A stretch of DNA of 64,000 nt from Lycium barbarum (lineage: Eukaryota; Streptophyta; Magnoliopsida; Solanales; Solanaceae): the NCBI RefSeq assembly GCF_019175385.1, contig NC_083345.1, positions 126,049,657 through 126,113,656 of the forward strand, written 5' to 3'. Positions within the stretch are counted from its first letter, which is position 1; every line of letters begins with the position of its first letter. The translations under genes and the position numbers were made by a program. The notes beneath the pieces were generated by a model that saw only the letters and a list, made by a program, of their open reading frames with translations, made no database searches and was not told where the DNA came from. Of the stretch, positions 1 through 10,915 are shown piece by piece.

Positions 1-32
1 GGTTAGTGGTCGATTCAATTGTTTTTTTCTAA

Positions 33-1022
33 ATGGATGTGTGTGATCGTGCTAATGGACTGGGGATGGAATTATTGAACCAGTCCAACTACAAGGTATG
101 GAAGACCTGTTTGGAGTCCTACCTTGTTGGCGAGGATTTGTGGGAAGTTGTCAATGGGAGTAACACAAATCCTCCTGCCGATGCACCGGAAAATAATGAC
201 GCACGTAAGAAGTGGAAGCAGATTAATGCCAAGGCGGAGTTCATCCTGAAGAGGTCCATCTCTCCCAGTTTATTTGATCATATTATAAGGTGTAAATCAG
301 CTCATGAAATATGGAGGACCCTTGATCGTTTGTTCAACAAGAAGGATGAAGCTCGGCTACAGATTTTGGAGAACGAATTGGCCAACACCATTCAAGGTAA
401 TTTTTCTATTGCTGAGTACTTCTTGAAGATTAAAAACTTATGTTCTGAAATATCTCTATTAAATCCGGACGAGGCTATTTCTGAAGCACGAATGAGAAGA
501 ATTATCATTCGTGGTTTGAAGTCAGAATATATTCCTTTTGTTACATCAATTCAAGAATGGGCTCAACAACCATCCTTGGAGAAATTTGAGAATTTGTTAT
601 CGTCACAGGAGTTATTACCCAAACAGTTGGCTGGTGTATCTGTCAAAGAAGGTAAAGGAAATGCTCTTGTAGCCAATAAGAGTAACTTTAAAGGAAAAGC
701 AAGAGATAGGCTACACTCTCGCTCCTCAGGTGGTTCAAGCTCGCCAGGAAAGAAGGAAGAGTCTTCTAAAAATCACGGTAAGAAGCCTCCCAAATGCTAT
801 CGGTGCGGCAAAATAGGACACATAAAAAGATATTGCCGAGTCAAAGAGAGTAATATGGCTCAAACTGAGAAAGCTTCTGAAGAAGAAGAAGAAGAATGGG
901 GAAAGTGCTTTGTAGCTGAGACTCGAGCAGTAGATGCCATGGCTTCCATCAATTTTGAAAAAGACTGCATGGCTTCCATCAATTGTGGATTCAGGATGTG
1001 GGCACCATCTCACCGGGGATGA
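33..1022 (+). CDS. copia gag polyprotein region (capsid plus zinc knuckle)
   Basis: This frame encodes the nucleocapsid/capsid part of a copia polyprotein. The N-terminal 200 residues match the usual plant copia gag fold (an N-terminal LNxxNYxxWK-type motif, then the long helical UBN2-like region). A CCHC zinc knuckle with the spacing CX2CX4HX4C (CYRCGKIGHIKRYC) sits near residue 255, after a basic, Ser/Lys-rich linker. An acidic Glu run follows it. Copia elements normally have one continuous gag-pol frame. Here the frame runs out at 1022 in a shifted tail, and the protease continues in another frame from about 985. The last 15 or so residues are therefore probably read out of frame. The start at 33 is the first ATG and fits the family start. 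Confidence 0.9.
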   Translation: MDVCDRANGLGMELLNQSNYKVWKTCLESYLVGEDLWEVVNGSNTNPPADAPENNDARKKWKQINAKAEFILKRSISPSLFDHIIRCKSAHEIWRTLDRLFNKKDEARLQILENELANTIQGNFSIAEYFLKIKNLCSEISLLNPDEAISEARMRRIIIRGLKSEYIPFVTSIQEWAQQPSLEKFENLLSSQELLPKQLAGVSVKEGKGNALVANKSNFKGKARDRLHSRSSGGSSSPGKKEESSKNHGKKPPKCYRCGKIGHIKRYCRVKESNMAQTEKASEEEEEEWGKCFVAETRAVDAMASINFEKDCMASINCGFRMWAPSHRG

Positions 1023-4000
1023 ATCTAAATTTTCCAACTTCCAGAAATACAATGGTCGTGATGTCATTGTAACAGCAGATAACTCAGTTCATCATGTGGA
1101 GAAGGAAGGCTCTGTTGTCATCAACGAGAAGCAGGAGGACTCTATCACTCTCAACAGTGTCTTTCATGTTCCAGGTATGAAGAAAAATCTATTTTCAGTT
1201 GCAAATGTCGTAGATGCTGGAAGTTATCTATTATTTGGCCCACATGACGTAAAGTTCCTTCAAAATATCAAAGAACTCAAGGCAGATATCATTCATACCG
1301 GTAAGAGAGTTAATGATTTATATGTCTTATCTGCCTCTAATTCATATATTGAGAAGATGAGTAGCAATGATAATACATATCTGTGGCATGCTAGACTTGG
1401 GCATCTTAGCATGGATAAATTAAAAGCTATGGTGAAATTCAATCTAGTAAAAGGATTACCAAACTTAAGCAACTTTGGTGGAGGAGAGATTTGTGAAGGA
1501 TGTCAATACGGAAAGGCACATCGTCTTCCGTTTGATAGATCCTTGTCAAGATGCAGTTCTCCTCTAGAGCTAATTCACAGTGATTTGATAGGGCCAACAA
1601 GAACTCCTTCATTCTCCGGCTATTCTTATATGTTAATTCTCATTGATGATTTTACTAGATTCACTTGGGTTTACTTTGTGAGGCATAAGTTAGAAGTTTT
1701 CAGCAAGTTTATGGAGTTCAAAGAAATGGTTGAAAGCGAGCTCGGTTCCAGAATAAGGTGGTTGCGGACTGATAATGGTGGTGAGTTCACTTCTGAAGAA
1801 TTTCTTTCTTTTTGTCGTCAGCATGGTATTAAAAGAGAACTCACCTGTGCTGATACACCACAACAAAATGGAGTGGCAGAAAGAAAGATTCGACACTTAA
1901 CCGAGACATGTAAAAGTTGGCTTCATGCCAAAAATTTACCTAGAGCCTTATGGGCTGAAGGTATGAAATGTGCAACATATGTGATCAACAGGATGTTGCT
2001 TTCTCCAAACAACATGAAGTCACCCTATGAATTAATGTTTGGAGAAAAGCCTAGCATCAAACACCTAAGAGTTTTTGGCTCTATCTGTTATGTTCATAAC
2101 CCAGATTCTCAACGAAGCAAGTTGGATGCCAAGGCAAGGAAATGCATCTTTGTTGGATATGACGAAAGGAAAAAGGGTTGGAGGTGCATGGACCCGAAAA
2201 CTCATCGCTTCATTGTTTCTCATGATGTCGTATTTGATGAAGTCTCCTCGTATTATGGAGCAGCTTCAGAAGGAGAGGATTTTAAAATCTTGAATCCTGG
2301 AGTTCCAAGCTTACCTATCACAGGTGTTTCCTCGGATAGTACAGCTGCAGAGGAGCTAGGAGAAAGGGGAAGCCCGGGAACTCAACAATATGAAGCTCAA
2401 CAAGAAGATAATTCACGTAATTCACAAAGACCAAGAAGAACTATTGTTAAGTCAGCCCGCTTTAGAGATGAAAATTTTGTTAGTACATATTCTTGCTTCT
2501 TTACAGGACCAATTGACGATGAAGAACCTTCCTCGTTTGAAGAAGCTAAAGGAGTCAAAGAGTGGGAGGTTGCTATGAATGATGAAATGGAGGCGTTAAT
2601 GAAAAGTCCAACTTGGAGCCTTGTACCAAAGCCCAAAGACGTACAACCCATATCTTGCAAATGGGTTTACAAAATTAAAAGAAGAGCAGATGGCAGCATA
2701 AACAGATATAAAGCAAGGCTAGTTGCTCGAGGATTTTCTCAAAATTATGATGAAGACTACGAAGAAACCTTCAGTCCGGTGGCTAAGAAGATCTTAGTTC
2801 GAGTTGTATTAGCCATGACAGCATCGTACGGTTGGAAGTTATGGCAACTCGACGTGAACAATGCCTTCTTGTACGGGGAACTTGACAAAGATATCTATGT
2901 GGATCAACCACCCGGGTATGTCTCTAACTTATATCCTGATTATGTTTGCAAGCTTAAGAAAGCACTTTATGGACTCAAGCAAGCTCCACGAGCATGGTAT
3001 GGAAAAATTGCACAATATCTACATTTTTGTGGATATGCTGCATCACATTCAGATCCTAGCTTGTTTGTTAAGAAACATGGAGACTTTCATGTTGTTGTTC
3101 TGTTATATGTGGATGACATGATAATAACAGGAAACAATGATGATGAAGTTGCGAGGCTTCAAGAGGAGCTTGCCATAAGATTTGATATCAAGAAGCTGGG
3201 AGAGCTATATCATTTTCTTGGCTTAGAGGTGACAAACACGAGTAAAGGGATCTTTATTACCCAAGAAGGGTATGCCAAGAAGCTTGTTGACAAGTTTGGG
3301 ATAAATCAAAGCAAAAAGTTCTCTACTCCTCTTGAGACTAGCACGAGGTTAAGGCGTGAAGAAGGCTCACTTCTTGCAGATCCAATGCCTTTTCGAGCTC
3401 TTGTTGGAAGTATTTTGTATTTGACTATTACAAGGCCAGATATTACTTTTTCTGTTGGATATGTTAGCAGATTTATGCAATCACCAAGAAAGCCTCATTT
3501 GGAAGCTGCAAAGAGGATTCTGAAATACATCAACTCAATATCAAATATGGGCCTACTCTTCCAAAAGAAGAATGATTTGGTGTTAATTGGATATACTGAC
3601 GCCGATTTTGGTGGTGATCTGGATGATCGAAAATCTACGTCAGGCTATATTTTTCTTTGTGGTGGAACAAGTGTTTCTTGGTGCAGCAAGAAACAAGACT
3701 CAGTTTCTTTATCAACTACGGAGGCGGAATATAAAGCAGCAACTCTTACTGCTCAAGAATGTGTATGGCTCCAAAGACTTGCTGAAGATTTGCATCTGTC
3801 TATATCAAAGCCAACTGCTATTTTCGAAGACAATCAAAGTACCATCAAGCTTGCAAGCAATCTGGTATTCCATGCTAGAACTAAGCACATTGAGGTGGAA
3901 CATCATTTCATCAGAGAAAAAGTTCTTGATGGAACTATAAATACTTTGGAAGTGCGAAGTCAGGAGAATATTGCTGATATCTTCACCAAGTCACTTCCTA

Positions 4001-4083
4001 AAGCTTTATTCGAGTTCTTTCGCGACAAGCTTGGTCTAGTTCCAAAAATTCACTTTAAGGGGGAGTGTGAAATCATAAAGTAG
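934..4083 (+). CDS. copia pol: protease, integrase, reverse transcriptase, RNase H
   Basis: Domains in order: aspartic protease with the DSG active site in IVDSGCGHHLTGD (about residue 18); GAG-pre-integrase with LWHARLGHLS; integrase core with HSDLIGP, RTDNGGEF and PQQNGVAERK, giving the D,D,E triad; reverse transcriptase with the catalytic YVDDM box (about residue 725); and a copia RNase H with TDADFGGD, KSTSGYIF, STTEAEY and the tail motif KHIEVEHHFIRE. The frame is open to 4083 and its last codons run into the 3' LTR. Nothing before about 985 looks like pol, so the true pol segment probably begins at the protease and would have been fused to gag in an unbroken element. All visible catalytic residues are present; only the link to gag is broken. 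Confidence 0.93.
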   Translation: MPWLPSILKKTAWLPSIVDSGCGHHLTGDESKFSNFQKYNGRDVIVTADNSVHHVEKEGSVVINEKQEDSITLNSVFHVPGMKKNLFSVANVVDAGSYLLFGPHDVKFLQNIKELKADIIHTGKRVNDLYVLSASNSYIEKMSSNDNTYLWHARLGHLSMDKLKAMVKFNLVKGLPNLSNFGGGEICEGCQYGKAHRLPFDRSLSRCSSPLELIHSDLIGPTRTPSFSGYSYMLILIDDFTRFTWVYFVRHKLEVFSKFMEFKEMVESELGSRIRWLRTDNGGEFTSEEFLSFCRQHGIKRELTCADTPQQNGVAERKIRHLTETCKSWLHAKNLPRALWAEGMKCATYVINRMLLSPNNMKSPYELMFGEKPSIKHLRVFGSICYVHNPDSQRSKLDAKARKCIFVGYDERKKGWRCMDPKTHRFIVSHDVVFDEVSSYYGAASEGEDFKILNPGVPSLPITGVSSDSTAAEELGERGSPGTQQYEAQQEDNSRNSQRPRRTIVKSARFRDENFVSTYSCFFTGPIDDEEPSSFEEAKGVKEWEVAMNDEMEALMKSPTWSLVPKPKDVQPISCKWVYKIKRRADGSINRYKARLVARGFSQNYDEDYEETFSPVAKKILVRVVLAMTASYGWKLWQLDVNNAFLYGELDKDIYVDQPPGYVSNLYPDYVCKLKKALYGLKQAPRAWYGKIAQYLHFCGYAASHSDPSLFVKKHGDFHVVVLLYVDDMIITGNNDDEVARLQEELAIRFDIKKLGELYHFLGLEVTNTSKGIFITQEGYAKKLVDKFGINQSKKFSTPLETSTRLRREEGSLLADPMPFRALVGSILYLTITRPDITFSVGYVSRFMQSPRKPHLEAAKRILKYINSISNMGLLFQKKNDLVLIGYTDADFGGDLDDRKSTSGYIFLCGGTSVSWCSKKQDSVSLSTTEAEYKAATLTAQECVWLQRLAEDLHLSISKPTAIFEDNQSTIKLASNLVFHARTKHIEVEHHFIREKVLDGTINTLEVRSQENIADIFTKSLPKALFEFFRDKLGLVPKIHFKGECEIIK

Positions 4084-4468
4084 ATTTTTTGGAACTACAA
4101 AAAATCCTAGATATTTAGTAATGATTCTAGAATAGCCTAGTATAGTATCTTGGATAAATATCTTGAAGAGATTTCTAGATAGTCTAGAGTATTGCAAGAA
4201 GATAAGGTTTGCTAGATTTTTCTTATAGACGTATGTAGAAGAATGTCTAGAACCATCCTTAAACAAGTATAAATAGGAGTGGACTTGATCATTTGTAACC
4301 AAGTAATTCAAGAAAGACTTTCTTCCATAACCAAGTTCTCCTATCTAAAATTTTCTTTATCCTTTCCAAAGCTTCCTCTTCTTTAGTTGAATCTTCCAAT
4401 CTTAGTAACGATCTTGGGCTAGCAGAAGGTCTCTCTGATTTACTTTTCTTCTGCTATATTTCTCTACA
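4066..4468 (+). repeat. probable 3' LTR of the copia element
   Basis: The repeat begins with TG directly after the purine tract AAGGGGGAG and most likely ends at CTACA (4464-4468). It has a TATA box, TATAAATAG (4268-4276), as expected for an LTR promoter. The 5' LTR is outside the window, so the right edge is a judgement from the terminal CA and from LINE-like sequence starting straight afterwards. Confidence 0.65.
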
Positions 4469-4469
4469 G

Positions 4470-5135
4470 GGACTAGACTTAGAATTGCAGACCTGGTTTG
4501 GACATCTGTAGCGCAGCCAAGACACAGAATGATAGTATGGTTAGCTGTGCAAGGAAGACTGCTCACCAAGTAAAGGTTGATACATTTGAATATACCAGTT
4601 GATAATGCTAACTGTTGCCTATGTTCTAGCCAAGCAATGGAGACCTCGCTTCACCTCTTTGCTGAATGTGGCTGGTTGAAACAGGTGAGAGATGCCATAG
4701 TTAGTTGGGTTAGCATACAAGTGCATAGAGGAGAAGTAAAGCAGGTCTTGGAGGCAATCAGAAGGAAACATTGGAAGCAGTTCTACAAAGAAGTGGTTGC
4801 TGCTATATGAGGTGCAGTTATATACCAAGTGTGGAGAGCAAGAAACAGGAAATTATACAAAAGCAAAGTAGTGAATACTGATATTGTGATTACTCAGACA
4901 AAATATGAGTTTATAGATAGGATAGCAAAATATAGAGGTTCTAGGAAGGCTCAACGATGCATTAGGCTGATCCAACAGTTTTTTTTTTTTTTTTTTGTAA
5001 TTAGATTCTGTAGGAGGCTTAGAGGACATAGAACTCTTCCTATAGGGTGGCTATGGACTCTAGGTGCCCTGTAGGTGTAATGACTCTTGTTTGTTTGTTA
5101 ATGGTATTTACAGTTTACCAAAAAAAATAAAATTC
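4470..5135 (+). mobile_element. 5'-truncated LINE (non-LTR retrotransposon) 3' end
   Basis: Broken reading frames give residues typical of the zinc-binding domain at the C-terminus of plant LINE reverse transcriptases (zf-RVT): RHRMIVWLAVQGRLLTK, then CCLCSSQAMETSLHLFAECGW (cysteines and His in the usual order), then VWRARN near 4830. Stops interrupt it at about 4572 and 4808. The 3' end has a GTTTACC motif followed by an A-rich tail (about 5115-5130), the normal LINE tail. A run of T near 4980 is internal. This is a dead copy. The copia LTR ends only a base or two upstream, so the copia element either landed inside it or joined it by rearrangement. Confidence 0.75.
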
Positions 5136-5286
5136 TTATCCCTTTTTAACCGACTATACCTAAAGAATAGTAACCACTTTCAATTCCCCTAAATAAGGAG
5201 AGTTGCTTCTGCCACAATATCAAATCCCCTTTATTCTTTAATCTATACTCAATCAAATTTGTTGGGGATATACATATGTACAGTCA

Positions 5287-5505
5287 ATTCTGGAGTTTTT
5301 AAATAAGAAAGGCTTTGAAGTAACCATGTCCGATGATGTTGGCCATTTTGTGTGCAATTATGTATATTACCATTTTCTCCAGTTCGCAGAGCAAAAAGGT
5401 CACAAATGTCTCTTTGTTCATGTTCTTACCTTTAATAGAGTGAGTCAGGAGGAACAAATGGAATTTGTAGTTACTCTGGTGGAGGCTATTGCGGCAACTT
5501 GTTGA
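5287..5505 (+). pseudogene. pyroglutamyl-peptidase I (pyrrolidone carboxyl peptidase) C-terminal fragment
   Basis: An unbroken 72-codon frame ending in TGA matches the C-terminal third of plant pyroglutamyl peptidase I, a cysteine peptidase that removes N-terminal pyroglutamate. Recognisable parts are SDDVGHFVCNYVYYHFLQFA, which includes the active-site Cys in the family's CNYVYY box, and LFVHVLTF, which includes the catalytic His (the family usually has HVP; here Pro is Leu). The end MEFVVTLVEAIAATC also fits the family C-terminus. No N-terminal two thirds with the Glu residue is visible upstream, where the LINE lies. It is therefore a gene fragment, or the last exon of a gene disrupted by the upstream insertions. 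The family match is from memory; no search was run. Confidence 0.7.
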
Positions 5506-6410
5506 AATTAGTCGACTGGCTTCAAAATGGATTTCATAGTTTCAAACTTCCGGTTTTATTATGTATTCTGAATTACCTGTAAATACTGAACATCAGTGGT
5601 TCATGTTTGCATTAAAAACGAAATGGAGCCTGCTCCATTCAGGTAGGTGAGGTTTGCTACTATGCAACCTTCTGATGTACTTCTTTTTTATTATCAATAA
5701 AGTACATCCAAAATAATAATAAAAAAAATATATCATATGTATACAAATCAGAGGTGCATACAATATGTCTATGCAAACCTAACTAAAATTAAAATAAAAA
5801 ATCAACTGCATTCAACAAACTTGCATATGTATACACAACCAATTTTTAAGAAAGCCAATATATGTATACATTAGGTGTGTACAACTCATTCAACAAACCA
5901 ACAAGTGTATACAATATATGTATACAAATAACAATAGACGTATACAAAACCTAGTTGAAATAAAAACAACATGTGTATACATTAAGTGTATACATCTCAA
6001 TCAGCAAACCAATAGGTGAGTATCCGGTATCCAAAATAAAGCTGCAAGAAAATACGCATATACATTTAAAAAAATCAATTACCTTCTAAAAACAACTACT
6101 ATACTTGTATCATGAATCTAATGTATACATCATATATATACCAACTGCTATGCATGTATTCATGAATTCTGATGTATACATCATATGTATACCAACTGTT
6201 ATACATGTATTCGTGAATTTAATGTATACATCATATGTATACCAACTGCTATAAATATTGGTATACATGTTTTTTTGTGGGTGGTGAATTCGGAGGAATA
6301 CCCTTTAGAAAGAGGATAGTCATAATTGAACATCTTTTATTAATTTTAAGGAGCGAGATGGTTCTAAATATTTGTTTGCTAATTTTAAGGAGATATTTTG
6401 TTTGAAAGTT

Positions 6411-6472
<62 letters not shown>

Positions 6473-6751
6473 TAAAACTATGTACTTCTGGCTATAATTT
6501 CGATTGTTAATAGTGAAATTTTAGGAGATGAAATAAAAAAATAAAAAAAAATAAAAAAAAAAGAGAAAATTTTAGAGGAGAGAGAATGAAATTGAAACCG
6601 TATACAAAGTTATTTTAGTGAGATGATTTATGGGTTATGGAGTACAAAAGAAAATGGCCTAAAACGTGTGAATGGGTCATTCTATGCCAACTTTTTAAAA
6701 CTTGGCTATTTTATGTCAATTTCTTGTCTTAGATGATATACTGCGCCAAAT
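5506..6751. repeat. GTATACA-rich repeat DNA and flanking sequence, no gene seen
   Basis: From about 5720 to 6265 the sequence is full of the palindromic word GTATAC. Between 6108 and 6252 it contains about two and a half copies of a unit of roughly 58 bp built on ATGTATACATCATATGTATA. The rest is AT-rich and without a convincing reading frame. A GA microsatellite lies at 6411-6468. Confidence 0.6.
6411..6468 (+). repeat. (GA)n microsatellite
   Basis: About 28 uninterrupted GA dinucleotides, 280 bp left of the edge of the duplicated array. Confidence 0.95.
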
Positions 6752-7081
6752 TCCCTAACTTTATCAAGGAGAGGCATAACTTCAGTGTAAACTATTTATA
6801 AGTTCTGCCCATACATTATTAACAAGTTATGATGGTTACTGGATAGACACAATTTTGGTACACACTGTTCAAATACCCGGAAACTTCATCAATTTTTGTA
6901 AAGCTCTCTAAAATGAAGTATCTAATCATAGCACACAGGGTGTAAAATACCTCATAACTTAACTAAAAGTTGTTGGTTAAATAAGTTGTTCTTAATTTTG
7001 ATACTGACAGTATAAAAAACTTTTATAATATTTAGATCATAAAAATAAATAAATTATATGTGTTATGTATATTAAAGTTGG

Positions 7082-10000
7082 TGTAACGACCCGTTTGGTC
7101 GTTATTGCGTTTTTTTATCCTTTTTCCCCTGTTGACTTTTCCCCTAGATTCGTTAGAGTGTGTTTGACTCGTGGGCATAGGTAGCACCGTTCCCGAGGTG
7201 ATCAGGATTGGTTTGAGGGGTTTAGAAGCCCTTAAGTTGAATAAGCGAAAAAGTATTGACCAATAGTTGACTTTTGTGTATTTATGTTCTTTTGTGAGTT
7301 TCATTGGTTCCATTAGATCCGGATGGTTGATTATGACTTGTTAGGACGGTTTGTTCGGTTCCTGAGGCACTCGGGGGTGTTTTGGGCTATTGGATGGAAA
7401 CCTTATTTTAAGGGTTCGGGGGTGACCGGGTCAGGATTACCTCTTTTGGAAATTTAGGGTGTGCGGGTGAGTTCGTAGCATGTTATTGCATATGGTTATA
7501 TGTCTAATTGTATCCGGGAGGTCTCGGATGGATGTCGGGATTTTTGGTTGAAACGTGGTGAAAACTATATTTTCTGATGTCTGGCTCTGCGAGAGTGTTT
7601 CTGCCTCCAGCTCCGCATTGAGGTGGTTAGAACTTACTTTAGTTAGACTTTGATTAGTAAAATGTATGTATGCATAGAATTGATAGGAGAAAGCATGATT
7701 AGGCCTCCAGACATGATGTTGGGATGGATATACATTTAGGTTGGTATGACTTCTGATTATGTGGGCTCGTCGCTGTTATTTTATGCATTGTGACATATGG
7801 TGTCCTTGTTTATGTGGTTGGAGTGATGTGATGTGATAGATTCACTATAATGATTGAAAGTTGATGTTGATTCCATTTCCATGGTTGTTGTGATTTATGC
7901 AAGACTTAATATGGCGCTTCTAGTGCTTTATGATCTCCATAGCATATTCATTAGCACTGATTTAATTGATTTCTCATTTTATACATTCATGCATAACGGA
8001 AATGTTGTGGAAAATAGTTTGATGAAAGAATCGTGGAACAATTGATGGAAAAAGGTTATGGAAACTTTTGAAAAGAGAGTGAAAGATGAGACTCACCTCT
8101 AGGCTTTGTGCGGAGTGGCTGGTTTGTGAAAGTCACCTCTAAGATTTGTGTGAAGTGGCTGGTATTGTGAAAATCATCTTTGGGATTTGTGCGGAGTGAC
8201 TGGTACATGGACGTCATGGATCCCTTGCAGGTCATGACTGCCGAGACGTCGATATTTCGTCCGGAACATGTATATACAAATTGAGATATTAGCCATTGCA
8301 TTGCATGACGTCCATTTCATTACATTGAATACATCATTATCACATTTTACATAGATTGACTGGATTTGTTGGTTATATTTGTGAATGTGGTTACTATGAG
8401 GTAATGTTGGAAACTTGGTAGACTTGTGTTTAGGTGCTTCACCTTAGGGGATGATTTAGTTATTTGATATTATGTGACTTGAGTGGTTATTATGTGCCTG
8501 TCTATTTATCTTGTTGATTTTGTGCCTTATATGCGTAAACTAATCTTAGTCGGCCTATAATACTTACTAGTACTTGTTATTTGTACTGATGCTACCTTGC
8601 TCGATTCTTTTCTGAGTGCAGAGTTTGTTACAGATTCCACATCAAGCCCTCGTGTGTGAGTTTCATGATGAAGTCAATTGGAGTTTTCAGGATGAGCCAT
8701 GTTCCGATCCGCTACCCGAAAAACTCTTCTATCATGATATCTGTCCCTTGTATTCGAGACATAATTGTTCAGACTTGATGTATTTCTACTATTCAGACTT
8801 ATGCGCTTACTTAGTAGCTCTTGTACTGCGACTTGACCAGATTCCTTGGGTAGTTGTTGTATTTCCAGACTAATATACTTTACTAGTCTTGTGAAGCCCG
8901 TGCTGAGTCCGGGCCCAAGATCTAGGCAGATAATTCCACAATAGTTTAAATTAGAAAAGAGATAATTTAATATATGGTAAACAAATATAGTTGGATGTAT
9001 TTAAAATATATATATTTAAAAAAAAAAACTGGCTGTAAGAGTTTGACCATTTAGTTTTGTTTTTCTTCACAATGGTTACGAAAAAATTCTACTCGCTCCG
9101 TTTCTATTTAAGTATCTTATTTTGACTGTGCGCGAGGTTTAAAAAATAAAAAAAAACTTTTGAATTTTGTGGTCTTAAACTTGACACGTAGAATTTTGGA
9201 ATGGAAAAACTTATTTAAGTATAGAAAGAAGCATTCTTTTTTGGACAACCCACAAAAAAAAAAAACACTTAAATTAGGACGAAGGGTATATTATTTCAGC
9301 TAAGATTTCGATATATAGAATGATCCTTTTATTTCTCATCACAGATTCTTGCTTTATTTTCTTAAAAAGATCTCATATCGCCATAAAATTCAATGTTTAT
9401 CTAAACTAAAAATGATTAAAGAGTTAGAAAAGATAAATAACAAAATTAAACTTCAAAAGTTACAAAATTGTTAAAAAGTTAAAAGTTATTAAAAATAAAT
9501 GCAAAGATGGGATTAAAGAGCAGCCCACTTAGTAGACACAGTTACATCCTTTTCCGTTTTATTCTCCTCCACCCCTAACTTAATTAAGCAAATTGAATGA
9601 AATGTAACGTTCCTTTTCTTTTATTTTCAGAGATCTTGATATAATAATTATTAAAAAGTTTGATACCGTAATATACTTCAGTGCAAAATCTTTAAAAAAA
9701 AAAAGTTGCTAGAAGTACTGGTGGTTTACATATGCACGATTAGTAACAACCATGTTTTATGAACTATCCGGTTCAAGAAAAAAGTATCAAACTATACATT
9801 CTACATTTTTTCTTTTGTTGAGGAATTAGTGAACTTACTATAAATAAGACAAAATTTAAAATTTAAGAAATTGATACTTTATACTGATGTTAGTATATCC
9901 TAATTCAAATTTAATCATAGATATCTAAAATATGAAAAGTAACTATTTTTCTTAATTTAAACTTTCTTTTTGCTTTCAAAAATGCATGTGAGAAAATAAC

Positions 10001-10915
10001 ACTTCCCCCCTTTTTTTCTTGAAGTCTAAGTGGAATATTAATTGGTAAACTTTTCGTCAATAGTAATATTATAACTCCATTATCAGTCCCGATAAAGTTA
10101 GGATCAACTAAATTTAAATAATTAAATCATGTCTCAATACAATAACGTACCTAAAAATTTTATTTGTTCTCGCTTTTATTTTTCTAAAGGATCAATTTTG
10201 ATTCCTTTTCCTATTATACAAAATTATGTTAAAATATCATACCTTATATTTTCAAAATAAAAGATTAGATCAAGAGAAATTTAATTATAATCTTAGAATT
10301 TATAAAGTGAAAATATCATTTAAAGACTTCTCTCTCAATACCAAATGAGGTCTTCAAAATTATTAATATCATATAGTTTTTGTCTTTATGGATAATTATT
10401 TCTTTTAGATGACATCATCACCATTCACAACTTTTTAAGCATTTTAAAGAGTCTTAAACTTTTTTATATTTACCAAATTGAAAGTGGCAACCTAAGTAAT
10501 AAAGGAATAAAATAGGGCTAAATAAATGACACAAAAAAAGTCATGGTACATACTTCACTTGCAAAAAGTTGAACTAAGGGGCCATATAATTACCAAAAAA
10601 GTTTGAAAGTGTTTTGATTTATTTGGAACATACTTTGGTATATCATACAATAAAAAACAAGTACGAGGACAAATTTGGAAGAGCCCTTGTTTTGATTAAC
10701 AAGCTGCTCAACTAAATAGTTGAGATGCAACTAAGGACTACAAAAATCATTGGATTGCCCCTCATTATATATAGTAATATGACATGGCGATTGCTTAGAA
10801 AGTTATGCTTCTTTTGGTATGTTTAATTTGAATGTTGAATAAGGGAAGGGTTCGCCCACCGGGGGGCGGGCGGTTAGCGTGGGAGCCCGCTCGACCCACG
10901 AGTTGGATCGTGACA
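7082..10915 (+). mobile_element. long solo LTR (TGTAACGA...TCGTGACA), unit 1
   Basis: The ends form the inverted repeat TGTAACGA / TCGTGACA with TG...CA, and are flanked by the 5-bp direct repeat GTTGG (7077-7081 and 10916-10920), the hallmark of LTR-element integration. No protease, integrase or reverse transcriptase remnants are visible inside, so a solo LTR or a non-coding LTR element is the best reading. TGTAACGACCCG is a common start of Solanaceae gypsy-type LTRs (recollection). A Stowaway-like MITE (9090-9289) and probably other DNA are nested between about 8950 and 10840. This copy lacks about 790 bp that units 2 and 3 keep. Confidence 0.7.
9090..9289. mobile_element. Stowaway-like MITE nested in the unit 1 LTR
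   Basis: The ends are inverted: ACTCGCTCCGTTTCTATTTA on the left and AAATTAGGACGAAGGGTA on the right. This is the CTCCNTCCG-type terminus of Stowaway elements, flanked by TA-rich sequence. The same element sits at the same place in all three units, so it predates the duplication. Confidence 0.7.

Larger units (their letters stand above)
1..4468 (+). mobile_element. Ty1/copia LTR retrotransposon, 5' LTR outside the window
   Basis: The order gag (zinc knuckle), protease, GAG-pre-integrase, integrase, reverse transcriptase, RNase H, purine tract, 3' LTR is the Ty1/copia arrangement, with integrase before reverse transcriptase. The window opens in the untranslated leader 32 bases before the gag start, so the 5' LTR and primer-binding site are not visible. 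The polypurine tract AAGGGGGAG (4058-4065) directly precedes the TG of the likely 3' LTR. Gag and pol lie in different frames, so this copy is probably non-autonomous, although pol itself is uninterrupted over more than 1000 codons, which suggests a fairly young insertion. The target-site duplication cannot be tested because the left flank is missing. The lineage within copia is not assigned. Confidence 0.95.

Noticed and set aside
8616..8873. Open frame at the right part of the LTR, repeated at 34390-34668
   Set aside because: The unit 2 version has stops, and the product has no recognisable motif. It is LTR sequence.
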